Shown here: positions 31,902 through 40,010 of the stretch, one piece after another
Layout of the letters: every line of letters starts with the position of its first letter
Numbering within the stretch: position 1 is the first letter of the stretch
NCBI GenBank assembly: GCA_023393115.1
Contig: JAEWMS010000015.1
Span: 1 to 44,092 of the forward strand
DNA length: 44,092 bases
Direction of reading: 5' to 3'
Source: Bacillota bacterium
GTDB taxonomy: Bacteria > Bacillota > Clostridia > Acetivibrionales > DSM-1351
Notes under the pieces: model-generated
The model's input: the letters and a program-made list of their open reading frames with translations, nothing else
What the model was told of the DNA's origin: nothing
Database searches by the model: none
Position numbers and translations under genes: made by a program

Positions 31902-32320
31902 GTACAACACTTTTTCCAAGCATTCAACCTCATGTAGAGGACACGGTCACGGAACTGGATTTATACAAAGAAATAAAATGGGATTTCCAGAACAACATAC
32001 CTATTTATCAAAACGGCTCACCTGTCATAGTAACGGGAAAGGAAGCCGTTTTTGTATGGGCATGGAAAGCTCTGAATACTCCACGCTTCAGATATGAGAT
32101 ATATACGTGGAATTATGGGTGTGAAGCAGAATCTCTAGTAGGGCAGCCTTTTACTGATGAATTAAAGCAGTCAGAGGCTGCCCGTTATGTGAAAGAATGC
32201 TTGCTTGTCAATCGATACATCACCGGCATAACAAATGTAACTGTTTTTTTCAATGATGGTGCTATAAGAATAAACTGCACCCTGGAAACTGTTTATGGGG
32301 AGGGTGAATTAAATGTATGA
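31898..32320 (+). CDS. xkdS: Baseplate wedge protein, DUF2634 (XkdS-like, gp25-like)
   Basis: The 140-residue protein shows KEIKWDFQNNIPIYQNGSPVIVTGKEAVFVWAWKALNTPRFRYEIYTWNYG, matching DUF2634 wedge components that trigger sheath contraction with the J protein. Short overlaps with both neighbours (4 bp upstream and 8 bp downstream) suggest tight translational coupling of xkdR-S-T. Confidence 0.88.
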   Translation: MSTTLFPSIQPHVEDTVTELDLYKEIKWDFQNNIPIYQNGSPVIVTGKEAVFVWAWKALNTPRFRYEIYTWNYGCEAESLVGQPFTDELKQSEAARYVKECLLVNRYITGITNVTVFFNDGAIRINCTLETVYGEGELNV

Positions 32321-33359
32321 AAACTTAACAGTTGAAAGTATTAAAGGTGATATTCTAAACAGACTTTCATCAGATATAAAGATAAATGAAGGTAGTTATA
32401 CAAATGACATGGTTAGCACAGTTGCCTATGAATTATGGAAGGCGTATCAATCACTTGATGCTATCGTACCCATAGCCTTTATTAATGAAACCTCGGGAGA
32501 ATATATTGATAAAAGGTGCGCTGAATATGGTATTACCCGAAAAGCAGGAACAAAAGCAAAGGCGGGAATCAAAATAACTGGGACAGATGGGACCTTGATA
32601 CCCGCCGGAAAAGTATTTCTGACTACGGATGGACTCCAATTCGAAACTGATGCAGCTGTAACTATAGCCTCAGGAGTTGCAGAAGTGACTGCAACAGCGA
32701 CAGAAGCAGGGGATTTATATAATGTAGATGCAGGAACAATAAAACAGCAGCTGGAAAGCCTGAGTGGTATAAGTACAGTTACAAATGATAAGGCAACAGG
32801 AGGCACTGACTCGGAAACCGACACTGCACTTGTTAAGCGCTACTATGATTATTTACAAAATCCTGCGACATCAGGGAATGAGGCGCATTATAGGAAGTGG
32901 GCACTCTCAGTTAATGGAGTTGGTGCTGCAAAGGTCAGGTCATTATGGAATGGCTCCGGTACAGTGAAGATTTTAGTAGTCAATAACGATAATAAGCCGG
33001 TAGATTCGACAATTGTACAAAACTGTGCAGACTTCATTGAGGCTAACAGGCCCATAGGAGCGACAGTAACAGTTGAAAGCGCTCAAGGATTGAATATAAA
33101 CGTAGAAGCTCATGTAATTTTAGATGGGACTACAACAATTGATAAGGTAAAAGCTGCATTTTTGGAGCAACTAAATATTTACTTAAGAAGTATCGCTTTC
33201 GAAAAGTATACGCTTGTGTATAACCGGATAGCTTATATGCTGCTGGATATTGCCGGAGTAGCGGACTATACCTCATTAACAATTAATGGCGGTACCACAA
33301 ATATAGCTATTGAGGACAATCAAGTGCCGGTTTTAGGGAATGTCGAGGTGAACACATAA
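32313..33359 (+). CDS. xkdT: Baseplate J-like protein (XkdT-like)
   Basis: The 348-residue protein has the Baseplate_J signature: INETSGEYIDKRCAEYGITRKAGTKAKAGIKITGTDGTLIPAGKVFLTTDGLQFETD (about 50-107), GTDSETDTALVKRYYDYLQNPATSGNEAHYRKWALSVNGVGAAKV and a C-terminal VYNRIAYMLLDIAGVADY. With XkdS it forms the baseplate wedges. It overlaps xkdU at one base. Confidence 0.94.
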   Translation: MYENLTVESIKGDILNRLSSDIKINEGSYTNDMVSTVAYELWKAYQSLDAIVPIAFINETSGEYIDKRCAEYGITRKAGTKAKAGIKITGTDGTLIPAGKVFLTTDGLQFETDAAVTIASGVAEVTATATEAGDLYNVDAGTIKQQLESLSGISTVTNDKATGGTDSETDTALVKRYYDYLQNPATSGNEAHYRKWALSVNGVGAAKVRSLWNGSGTVKILVVNNDNKPVDSTIVQNCADFIEANRPIGATVTVESAQGLNINVEAHVILDGTTTIDKVKAAFLEQLNIYLRSIAFEKYTLVYNRIAYMLLDIAGVADYTSLTINGGTTNIAIEDNQVPVLGNVEVNT

Positions 33360-33910
33360 TGGGGCTAATCGACTTATTACCTGATTACTATAAAAATAGT
33401 CGTGAAGTTATTGAACTTCAGGCAGCCTTTGAACATTGGACCGAGGCTTTAAAAGCATCCAAAACTGATTTGTTTTTACAGTTTAATGTGAATTCGGCAA
33501 CATCAGGGTTAACTATTTGGGAGAAGGCTCTCAGACTGGAGACAGATGTTACAAAACCATATGAGTTCAGACGTACAAGGATATTAAGTAAATTAAGAGG
33601 TGCCGGGACTACTACAAAACAAATGATTAGAAATGTTGCCGAAAGTTTTTCAAACGGCCAGGTTGATATCATTGAGCACAACAGTGGAGGCCGGTTTGTA
33701 GTCAAGTTTGTGGGGACATTGGGAATACCCCCGAACATAAGCGATTTAAAGGCAGCTATAGGAGAGATCAAACCGGCGCATTTGAGTTTTATATTTGAAT
33801 ACAGCTATATAACATGGAACGACTTTGAGAAATACAACCATTCATGGGATGAGTGGGATACTTTAAATCTGACATGGGATGAGTTTGAAACACATAAGGA
33901 GGTAGAATAA
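33359..33910 (+). CDS. xkdU: Baseplate protein, DUF2313 (XkdU-like)
   Basis: The 183-residue protein (LIDLLPDYYKNSREVIELQAAFEHW..., LTIWEKALRLETDVTKPYEFRRTRILSKLRGAGTTTKQMI) belongs to the XkdU/YmfQ family, which links wedge and fibre like Mu gp48 or T4 gp53. The C-terminus ends in a Trp/Asp-rich repeat (SWDEWDTLNLTWDEFETH). Its stop codon overlaps the next start by one base (TAATG). Confidence 0.9.
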   Translation: MGLIDLLPDYYKNSREVIELQAAFEHWTEALKASKTDLFLQFNVNSATSGLTIWEKALRLETDVTKPYEFRRTRILSKLRGAGTTTKQMIRNVAESFSNGQVDIIEHNSGGRFVVKFVGTLGIPPNISDLKAAIGEIKPAHLSFIFEYSYITWNDFEKYNHSWDEWDTLNLTWDEFETHKEVE

Positions 33911-35151
33911 TGCCAAGTGAAAATAAAACAAATAATTATAGCCTAAACCAGTGGCAGGGAAATGAATATTTAAAAAGGGAAGACCTTAATACAGATAATG
34001 AAATAATCGATGTTGAACTGAAAAATGTAAACGATAAAGCTGACAGTAAAATTAGCAGATCACTTGCAACGACCGCAAATCAATTATTACTGTCATCAGC
34101 GGTAGGGCAGTGGGCAGTGAAAACAATTGATGAAATAAAGAGTCTTCTTGGCTTGGGCAGTGCAGCCTATACAAATAGTAATGCTTACGCAACAGCAGCA
34201 CAGGGTACAAAAGCGGACAATGCTGCTACGCAGGCCGTGTTCAATACGCATTTGTCGGATTATGTGAGGCAACCGGGATATGCAATAACAACAGGAGCAG
34301 CAAATACATATGCTGCAACCTTAAACCCTGCACCGATATTAGTTGATGGAACAGGAATAGCTGTAAAAATACATGCAGCAAATACTGGGGCCTCAACACT
34401 AAATGTAAATGGATTAGGTGCTAAACCAATAATTGATAGTAAGGGAAACGCCATAAAAGCAGGTAAGCTGCTATATGGCAGAATATATTCCTTAAAGTAT
34501 GATGGTACAAATTTTCAATTACTGGGTGAAGGGGGGGAGTATGGAACAGCAGGTGCCGGGCAAGTTTTAGCAGGATATACAATTGGAACTGAAAGCGGCT
34601 TAGTATCAGGAACGATGGTTAACAGAGGTGCAGTGACTATTACTCCAAGCAATGCTGAACAGGCTATACCAGCAGGATATCACAGTGGCAGCGGTAAAGT
34701 ATCAGCGGTTACGGGAACGGCAACGCCAGCTGATGTTGTCAATGGTAAAACATTTGCCAGTGCGGCTGGTGTAAATCTGATAGGGACTTATACAGGTAAG
34801 CCCTGGTATCAATTCACTGCAGTAGGTACATATCCGGAACCACAAGGAATGGTTTTCCAGTTCGCTGATGGGGGTTTGATGAATGGATATGGTGTTGAGG
34901 TAACATTAAATTTATCATTTACTCCAAAAACATTGATTATGTGGCAAACAGATTCTCCACAGGCGGGGCATCTATGGTTGTTTACAACAGATGAAGCTTT
35001 TTACTTTGGGGGTGGAGAATCACCAACTGTTTTGGCACCATGGACAAAGAATTTTGCAAGGGAAGGAACATATTGCTATATGAAGAAAACAGGAATCAGG
35101 TTTCCTGTTCATTCGAAAGATGTTTCATTTACGTTCTTATTAATTGGTTAA
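33910..35151 (+). CDS. Tail fibre / receptor-binding protein
   Basis: The 413-residue protein likely sets target range. The N-terminal YSLNQWQGNEYLKREDLNTDNEIIDVELK is a common baseplate-attachment start. A middle part rich in Ala, Thr and Gly follows, then GTGIAVKIHAANTGASTLNVNGLGAKPI, a GTAGAGQVLAGYTIGTESGLVSGTM segment seen in clostridial fibres, and a variable beta-rich C-terminus. It is rather short for a fibre. AGGAGG stands 8 nt before the ATG. No separate fibre chaperone is clear. Confidence 0.83.
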   Translation: MPSENKTNNYSLNQWQGNEYLKREDLNTDNEIIDVELKNVNDKADSKISRSLATTANQLLLSSAVGQWAVKTIDEIKSLLGLGSAAYTNSNAYATAAQGTKADNAATQAVFNTHLSDYVRQPGYAITTGAANTYAATLNPAPILVDGTGIAVKIHAANTGASTLNVNGLGAKPIIDSKGNAIKAGKLLYGRIYSLKYDGTNFQLLGEGGEYGTAGAGQVLAGYTIGTESGLVSGTMVNRGAVTITPSNAEQAIPAGYHSGSGKVSAVTGTATPADVVNGKTFASAAGVNLIGTYTGKPWYQFTAVGTYPEPQGMVFQFADGGLMNGYGVEVTLNLSFTPKTLIMWQTDSPQAGHLWLFTTDEAFYFGGGESPTVLAPWTKNFAREGTYCYMKKTGIRFPVHSKDVSFTFLLIG

Positions 35152-35168
35152 AGGAGGGCAATTTTGTT

Positions 35169-35510
35169 ATGCAAACTTTAATAATTTATGATACAACAGG
35201 TGTAATAATTGACCAGCGCATGGGTACTGATTTAAGAGAGCCTGTTGGGGTTCCATTTTTATGGGTTGAAATACCGACAGGTAAAGTGCTTGACTTAATA
35301 GACATTTCCGTAACACCACATGTACCAGTTTTCAAGGACATTGAGAATCCAAATGCAACGCTAGAACAGCTAATTCAACAGTTGCAAGAGAAATTGAGTC
35401 AAACTCATGAAGAAAGCTTAACGACGACATTAACATTAATGCAAGCTCTTGCAGAAGTTTACGAGAAATTCTTAGCTCTGCAATTAAAAAGCTCAGGAGG
35501 TACTATTTAG
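35169..35510 (+). CDS. Small tail-end protein, 113 aa
   Basis: I cannot name this family. It begins MQTLIIYDTTGVIIDQRMGTDLREPVGVPFLWVEIPTGK, a compact beta part, and ends in a helix/coiled coil (ATLEQLIQQLQEKLSQTHEESLTTTLTLMQALAEVYEKF). Similar two-part proteins follow fibre genes in clostridial phages. AAGGAGGG (35151-35158) is about 10 nt before ATG 35169; a longer in-frame ORF from 35040 overlaps the fibre gene and lacks a Shine-Dalgarno. Confidence 0.78.
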   Translation: MQTLIIYDTTGVIIDQRMGTDLREPVGVPFLWVEIPTGKVLDLIDISVTPHVPVFKDIENPNATLEQLIQQLQEKLSQTHEESLTTTLTLMQALAEVYEKFLALQLKSSGGTI

Positions 35511-35653
35511 TGGGAATGGCAGATGTATATTATACCTTAATAAAAAATAATATGAGAGATTTTGCTACAGTGCCAGAGAAGTTGAAGCCGACAGTCAAGG
35601 CTTTGATTGATTGGGACTCTCAGCCAGTAGAAGGGCAGGAGAATGTATCATGA
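35510..35653 (+). CDS. Very small tail-operon protein, CD1375-like, 47 aa
   Basis: The 47-residue product MGMADVYYTLIKNNMRDFAT..VPEKLKPTVKALID resembles the short CD1375-type proteins next to lysis genes in clostridial prophages (VPE then helix). The start is GTG 35510, sharing its first base with the previous TAG; AGGAGG lies 9 nt upstream. The stop TGA overlaps an ATG at 35650. The function is unknown. Confidence 0.65.
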   Translation: MGMADVYYTLIKNNMRDFATVPEKLKPTVKALIDWDSQPVEGQENVS

Positions 35654-35703
35654 TTAAGAGAATACGTCTTATTTGGGCCATATTGAGGGGAGGTGAAAGA
35701 TTT

Positions 35704-35853
35704 ATGATTAATGTCTATGTTACATTGATAGTTTATTCCGATAGGACGGGAGAAACAATTGACGGAGCTCCAGCAGCCTTAAGAACACAAGTACTTGCAA
35801 AGTTGAACGCTATCGGGCTGGACGGTTACGGCAAACCTTTAACGAATGAATAG
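35704..35853 (+). CDS. Very small tail-operon protein, 49 aa, CD1375-like
   Basis: MINVYVTLIVYSDRTGETID then PAALRTQVLAKLNAIGLDGYGKPLTNE resembles the preceding small protein and could be a diverged duplicate. The start is set at ATG 35704, with GGGGAGGTGA (35687-35696) 7 nt upstream. An alternative in-frame ATG at 35650 overlaps the previous stop and would add 18 basic residues. It is the last gene before a terminator. Confidence 0.65.
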   Translation: MINVYVTLIVYSDRTGETIDGAPAALRTQVLAKLNAIGLDGYGKPLTNE

Positions 35854-35862
35854 AGTACATAA

Positions 35863-35888
35863 AACCACGGCTGTATTTAGCCGGGGTT
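35863..35888 (+). terminator. Terminator ending the main tail gene block
   Basis: AACCACGGCT (35863-35872) pairs with AGCCGGGGTT (35879-35888) with one mismatch and is followed by GCTTTATT. Confidence 0.72.
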
Positions 35889-35922
35889 GCTTTATTCATA
35901 ATCGAATACTATTACGATTGAA

Positions 35923-35946
35923 GGACTATTCATAAATGGGTAGTCC
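35923..35946 (+). repeat. Hairpin flanking the Fn3 pseudogene, left copy
   Basis: GGACTA (35923-35928) pairs with TAGTCC (35941-35946) around TTCATAAATGGG. A near copy of the same length is at 37218-37241 with GGATTA/TAATCC. The arm differences are compensatory (C-G versus T-A). The two copies bracket the pseudogene. Confidence 0.6.
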
Positions 35947-36068
35947 CATTAATTTACATAAAACCTATAAAGTTCTAATTATACAATATTAAATAATAAA
36001 TTATCAGTCTTATATTGTGTTGGATATAGTTGTATAATTTAGCAAAATTCAATTTTGAAGGTTGATTT

Positions 36069-37096
36069 ATGAAGAAATTTAATAAATTATTGTGTTTCAT
36101 GGTAGTATTTGTTGCTGTTATGGTAGCATTATGTACGATGAGTTTGCGGCGACAGTTGGGCAACCACTAACAAATCCTGAGTCCGGATGGCAAAGGTATG
36201 ATGATTCATATGATGCATTTTTATATGATGGAACTTGGAACACTCTTGCTAATTCTTCAATGTTTGAAAGTAATCAGCATTATTCCAATTCAGTTGGTTA
36301 AAAAATTAAATTTAAGTTTTTTGGTACAAAGATAAGATTAATATCTTATATCGCCATCGAAAGGTCAAATAACGTTAGAATTTCTATAGATGGACAAATA
36401 CAATCAATTTCTTTACTTGGGACTTCATCTATATTTCAATCAATCGCATATGAAAATTTAAATTTAAGTAATTCAGTTCATTCTGTTGAAATAACTCAAA
36501 ATTCTACAAATTACTTTAATTTTGATGCGATAGATATTGATGAATCAGGATACCTAGTTGGCATAAATGTACCAACCAATCTTAATGCAACAACGACACC
36601 AGGTAGCATAGAAGTTAAATTAGCTTAGGATGCTGTAGACGGAGCAACAAGGTACTATCTTAAACGTTCATTAACTCCAGGTGGCCCATATGACAATAAA
36701 ATTATACCTGTAGTTAGTGATAATAAATATGCTGACACGACTGTAACAAAAGGTGTCACTTATTACTATGTTGTAACAGCTATTGTTAATGGATTAGAAA
36801 GTGGTAATTCAAATGAAGCTTCAGCAACTCCTACAGCACCTGAAGAACCACCAGTAGTTACTGGTAATAGTGCAATACTTGAAATTACAATGGTAACCGG
36901 TGAAATCAAAGAATGTGACTTAACTGCTGCGGAACTACAAAGTTTCCTGACTTGGTACGATGGACGATTAAATGGTACAGATAAAGCTTACTATATCATA
37001 ACAAAAAATAATAATATCAAACCTTTCTTAAGCAGAAAAGAGTACATACCATACGATAAAATATCAAGCTTTGAAGTAAAAGAATATACAGAATAA
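36069..37096 (+). pseudogene. Broken gene for a secreted Fn3-containing protein
   Basis: A signal peptide (MKKFNKLLCFMVVFVAVMVALC) starts at ATG 36069 with GAAGG upstream. Near 36137 the frame shifts, and the rest continues in another frame interrupted by TAA 36299-36301 and TAG 36626-36628. The conceptual product has an N-terminal beta domain (YDDSYDAFLYDGTWNT...KFKFFGTKIRLISY...IDIDESG), a fibronectin type III domain (GATRYYLKRSLTPGGPYD...TYYYVVTAIVNGLESGNSNEASATP) and a C-terminal SAILEITMVTGEIKECDLTAAELQSFLTWYDGR. It looks like carbohydrate-binding or adhesion cargo that has decayed. Sequencing error could explain some lesions, but not easily all three. Confidence 0.8.
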
Positions 37097-37109
37097 CTCA
37101 AAAGTTATG

Positions 37110-37140
37110 AGGGCATTCGGCTAATTCCGAGTGCTCTTTT
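37110..37140 (+). terminator. Terminator after the Fn3 pseudogene
   Basis: AGGGCATTCGG (37110-37120) pairs with CCGAGTGCTCT (37127-37137) with two G-T pairs, 6-nt loop, then TTT. Confidence 0.75.
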
Positions 37141-37217
37141 GCTCGTAACAGGATAATATCACGAGCCAAATTAAAGGAATGTTTGGAAAAATACAAAATA
37201 AATAGTTCTAATATATA

Positions 37218-37248
37218 GGATTATTCAGTAACGGGTAATCCTTTTTTT
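37218..37248 (+). terminator. Terminator-like hairpin before the amidase gene, right copy
   Basis: GGATTA (37218-37223) pairs with TAATCC (37236-37241) around a 12-nt loop, and the T-run reaches 37248. It is the near copy of the hairpin at 35923-35946. Lysis genes follow 22 bp later, so they may depend on a nearby promoter or on read-through. Confidence 0.65.
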
Positions 37249-37270
37249 ATTAACTTGAAAGGGTGAGAAA

Positions 37271-37957
37271 ATGAAACAAGATGGAAAGTTCATCCTAATG
37301 AATAGGGAGGAATTGCGGGAATATATCGATGGGATGAAGGGTAAAAAGAAATTTACCACTATTCAACAGCATCACACTGTAAGTCCCTCGTATAAGGATG
37401 TAAATAATAATCATTTTGCTCTTATGAGAGGAATGGAAAATTATCATGTAAAGGCTCTCAATATGAGTGAAATAGCTCAGCACTTCAGTACATTTCCTGA
37501 TGGAAGTATATGTGTTGGCCGGCCGCTTACCAAGGACGGCGGTGGCTTCTATGGTAGTCAGAACAAGAGCTCCATAACCATTGAAAATGTAGGTGATTTT
37601 GATATTGATGTAATGACAGAAGAACAAAAGCAAAGCATTATTTTGCTTAATGCACTACTTTGCATGAAGTTTGATATAGCTCCGTCCACGGAAACATTGT
37701 TATATCACTGTTGGGTAAAAAATAAATCTTGCCCTGGAAAGACATTTTTTGGCGGAAATACTAAACAAGCTGCCGAACAAAATTTTATACCACTGATAAA
37801 AACAGCTCTCAAGGCTCCCATGTCATTTGAACAGGCATTGGAAATAGTTGCAGAGAAGGCAAATACAGTTTATCAATATTGGTTGAAAAGAAAGGATATA
37901 GATCCGGCGTTTTCAGCCCTGATTATAAAAGTTGCTACGGCATTGGGAGGTAAATAG
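37271..37957 (+). CDS. N-acetylmuramoyl-L-alanine amidase (endolysin)
   Basis: The enzyme cleaves the amide bond between MurNAc and the stem peptide, allowing release of particles. The 228-residue protein has an Amidase_2/PGRP domain with QQHHTVSPSY (His34/His35), SITIENVGDFD, HCW (His146) and SCPGKTF (Cys154), matching the zinc and catalytic pattern. The C-terminal 50 residues (FEQALEIVAEKANTVYQYWLKRKDIDPAFSALIIKVATALGG) form a helical wall- or partner-binding tail. AAAGGGTGAG precedes the ATG. The holin gene starts 1 bp after its stop codon. Confidence 0.92.
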   Translation: MKQDGKFILMNREELREYIDGMKGKKKFTTIQQHHTVSPSYKDVNNNHFALMRGMENYHVKALNMSEIAQHFSTFPDGSICVGRPLTKDGGGFYGSQNKSSITIENVGDFDIDVMTEEQKQSIILLNALLCMKFDIAPSTETLLYHCWVKNKSCPGKTFFGGNTKQAAEQNFIPLIKTALKAPMSFEQALEIVAEKANTVYQYWLKRKDIDPAFSALIIKVATALGGK

Positions 37958-37958
37958 T

Positions 37959-38426
37959 ATGGATAAAATTAGTAGTTTTAAGGTATTAATTGTTACTGCT
38001 TTTGCAGGAATGTCAGCCTTGCTGGGATGGTTCGGATGGCTGGCTGTAGCTTTTGTAGTATGTATGTCTGTGGATTGGATAACAGGGACAATGGCAGCCT
38101 GGAAAAGAGGAGAGTGGGAAAGTAAGATTGGACGTGAAGGTATATGGCATAAAACAGGCAGTATCATAGCTGTTTTAGTTACTTTAATACTTGATGGAGT
38201 AATAGGAACTGTTATTAATAATATTCCTAGTATCTCATTGCCATATACTTATACGGTACTTTTAAGCCCCATAGTAATAGTATGGTACATACTGACAGAA
38301 CTTGGAAGCATTGTCGAGAACGCTGGAAAGATGGGAGCTCCGGTACCTGGATTCCTTCAGAAGGCTATAGCTTTATTTAGAGGTACCGTTGATGCTGCAG
38401 GCGAAAAATTGACAGAAAGCAAGTAA
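37959..38426 (+). CDS. Phage holin, Holin_4_1 type
   Basis: The 155-residue membrane protein forms lysis pores and releases endolysin; relatives include TcdE-like toxin-release holins. It has hydrophobic segments near 8-38 (LIVTAFAGMSALLGWFGWLAVAFVVCMSVDWITG), 65-85 and 95-115. It also has the family landmark DWITGTMAAWKRGEWESKIGREGIWHKTG and a C-terminal helix. ATG 37959 follows GGGAGG by 8 nt; a longer ORF from 37932 lies within the amidase end. Holin plus endolysin supports lytic release of tail particles. Confidence 0.9.
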   Translation: MDKISSFKVLIVTAFAGMSALLGWFGWLAVAFVVCMSVDWITGTMAAWKRGEWESKIGREGIWHKTGSIIAVLVTLILDGVIGTVINNIPSISLPYTYTVLLSPIVIVWYILTELGSIVENAGKMGAPVPGFLQKAIALFRGTVDAAGEKLTESK

Positions 38427-38466
38427 ATAATGTCACTGTACAAAGGTACACAAAAAAACCACTCAA

Positions 38467-38495
38467 CCGTATCTCTACAGTTATGCGGCTTTTTT
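38467..38495 (+). terminator. Terminator of the lysis module
   Basis: CCGTA (38467-38471) pairs with TGCGG (38484-38488) and is followed by CTTTTTT; flanking CTCAA/TTGAG can extend the stem. A second perfect 7-bp hairpin, GAGCCAA/TTGGCTC (38496-38515), adjoins the att core. Confidence 0.62.
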
Positions 38496-38515
38496 GAGCC
38501 AAGTTTCATTGGCTC

Positions 38516-38562
38516 TGGTACGCCCGACACGATTCGAACGTGCGACCTGCGGTTTAGGAAAC
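38516..38562 (-). other. Attachment-site core: 3' part of a tRNA-Arg(CCT) gene
   Basis: Read on the minus strand this gives an anticodon loop TTCCTAA (anticodon CCT, Arg), anticodon-stem 3' strand ACCG, T-arm GCACG-TTCGAAT-CGTGT, acceptor strand CGGGCGT and a terminal CCA (38518-38516). The 5' half (D-arm, acceptor 5' strand ACGCCCG) is missing from the adjoining sequence. Such 3' fragments mark one end of elements integrated into tRNA genes. The intact gene should lie at the other end, beyond 44092. Confidence 0.75.
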
Positions 38563-38679
38563 CGACAAAGTAAGATTTGAGAAAATTTGTGTTTATTTGT
38601 AATGCTTGATATAAGCCGATTGTACGGCTTTATTATATTTGTGCCGATTGCTGAAAATAGTTCGTTTTTTATGAAAATG

Positions 38680-38722
38680 GTCGGTAGAAATGTCGGTAGA
38701 AAAAACCGCAGGTCATACCGAC
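38680..38722. repeat. Possible integrase arm-type sites
   Basis: GTCGGTAGAAA occurs at 38680-38690 and 38692-38702, and TACCGAC, the inverse of its first 7 bases, at 38716-38722. They lie between the att core and the integrase gene, where arm-binding repeats are expected. A separate hairpin AAGCCG/CGGCTT stands near 38614-38631. Confidence 0.5.
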
Positions 38723-38738
38723 AATAAACCGCAGGCCG

Positions 38739-40010
38739 TTAATTTGCTTTGTTTTCATCTACAGAATTTTCTTTTTTGGGATATAATCCCTCCATAAATT
38801 CAGCTGATGCCAGGTCCCTCTTTTTAAATGCATGGGCATATATTGAAAGTGTCGTGCTTGGTTTGGCATGGCCGAGTCTTTTAGATACTGATACTACGTC
38901 CTGTCCACAGGCAATGAGATATGAAGCTGAAGTATGCCTGAGTCCATGAAAGGTGAGTTTAGGGAAGCCCTTTTCCTGTATGAAGTTTCTCCATTGCTTT
39001 GAGATTGTGTCCGGGAATATGGGCAGACCATTTGCTTGAGTAAAGAGCATGTTTAGCTTTGGTTTCTCTCCTTCTTCCGGAATATCGGTTATACTTCCGC
39101 CCATCCATTTGGTACCAAGTTTTACCTTTTGTAACTTCTTCTGATGTTCCAGCTGAGCTATAAACCCCATGACAATTTCAGGCACGACCACAGTTCTTAC
39201 AGACGTTTCATTTTTTGGATCCTTTGTAAATATTCCTTTATCCGGGAGGTACTGCCCGGCTTGACGAATGTCGATTGTTGATCGGGCATAATTTATATCT
39301 TTCCACTCAAGGCCTATTAATTCACCTAAGCGGCAGCCAGAGGCCAGAGTGATATGAACTGCTGTTTTAAATTGTATGTCTGCATCTTCTAGAGCCTTAA
39401 TGAGCTCAGTTATTTGTTCTGTTTCATAAACATCAGGAGCCTTTTTCTTAACCTTTGGAGCATCAGTCCTTGTTATTGGATTTTCCTTTATTAATCCTTT
39501 CTCAAAGGCTTTCTGCAGGATTGTTCCGATGAGGCGGTGGATGTGGAGTAGTGTTTGTTCAGACAGGGTATACACTTTTTCTGATTTGGATCCATCTTTT
39601 CTTGAAAAGACTTTTTTCATCGGTTGCCGCAATTCTTCATATGCATCTTCCAAGATTGTAGGATTGATTTCCTCAAGCTTATAGGCTCCGATCCGGGGCA
39701 CAATGTGAAGCCTAAGCAATTCATTATACCGGTAGAAAGTTTTGGGAGCGAGATCCCGGGAGGCTTTGACCTTCCACTTTTCAACGTACTCATTGAATGT
39801 CAGATTTGTGGGTTTTGTATATGAACCATTTTCAACTTCTGCAACGAATAAGGCCAGCTGTTTTTCAGCGTACTTCTCCCGGGCTTCAGGCGTTTTACCC
39901 TTGGCTGTTATTGTTCGGTATGCCTTATTACGTTTCCCGCTGCCGGTATGTCCCTTTGACACTTCGAATTGATATTTGCCGTTTCCTAGGTCCTTCATAT
40001 AGCCTGCCAT
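38739..40010 (-). CDS. Tyrosine recombinase integrase of element B
   Basis: The 423-residue protein catalyses site-specific integration and excision. An N-terminal AP2-like arm-binding domain (MAGYMKDLGNGKYQFEV...) and a SAM-like core-binding domain (LTFNEYVEKWKVKASRDLAPKTFYRYNELL) precede the catalytic domain. Catalytic residues are Arg227 (SGCRLGEL), His355 and Arg358 (HGLRHT), His381 (LGHAKPSTT) and nucleophile Tyr391 (SIYAHA). ATG 40010 shares one base with the stop of the upstream gene (TGATG). It lies next to the tRNA-Arg att core, its probable target. Confidence 0.95.
   Translation of the reverse strand: MAGYMKDLGNGKYQFEVSKGHTGSGKRNKAYRTITAKGKTPEAREKYAEKQLALFVAEVENGSYTKPTNLTFNEYVEKWKVKASRDLAPKTFYRYNELLRLHIVPRIGAYKLEEINPTILEDAYEELRQPMKKVFSRKDGSKSEKVYTLSEQTLLHIHRLIGTILQKAFEKGLIKENPITRTDAPKVKKKAPDVYETEQITELIKALEDADIQFKTAVHITLASGCRLGELIGLEWKDINYARSTIDIRQAGQYLPDKGIFTKDPKNETSVRTVVVPEIVMGFIAQLEHQKKLQKVKLGTKWMGGSITDIPEEGEKPKLNMLFTQANGLPIFPDTISKQWRNFIQEKGFPKLTFHGLRHTSASYLIACGQDVVSVSKRLGHAKPSTTLSIYAHAFKKRDLASAEFMEGLYPKKENSVDENKAN

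Noticed and set aside
35040..35168. Longer start for the 113-residue tail-end protein
   Set aside because: It would overlap the fibre gene by more than 100 bp without a ribosome site; AAGGAGGG precedes ATG 35169 instead.
22642..38426. Complete, inducible prophage
   Set aside because: Terminase, portal, capsid, head-tail joining and replication genes are missing, and the integrase seems reduced to a stub.
24607..38426. Extracellular contractile injection system or type VI secretion system
   Set aside because: No AAA+ ATPase, no toxin cargo or T6SS membrane complex genes; a holin and endolysin are present and the order is that of PBSX-type phage tails.
38516..38600. Complete tRNA-Arg gene
   Set aside because: Only the 3' part from the anticodon loop to CCA is present. 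The sequence where the D-arm and 5' acceptor strand should be does not pair with CGGGCGT.
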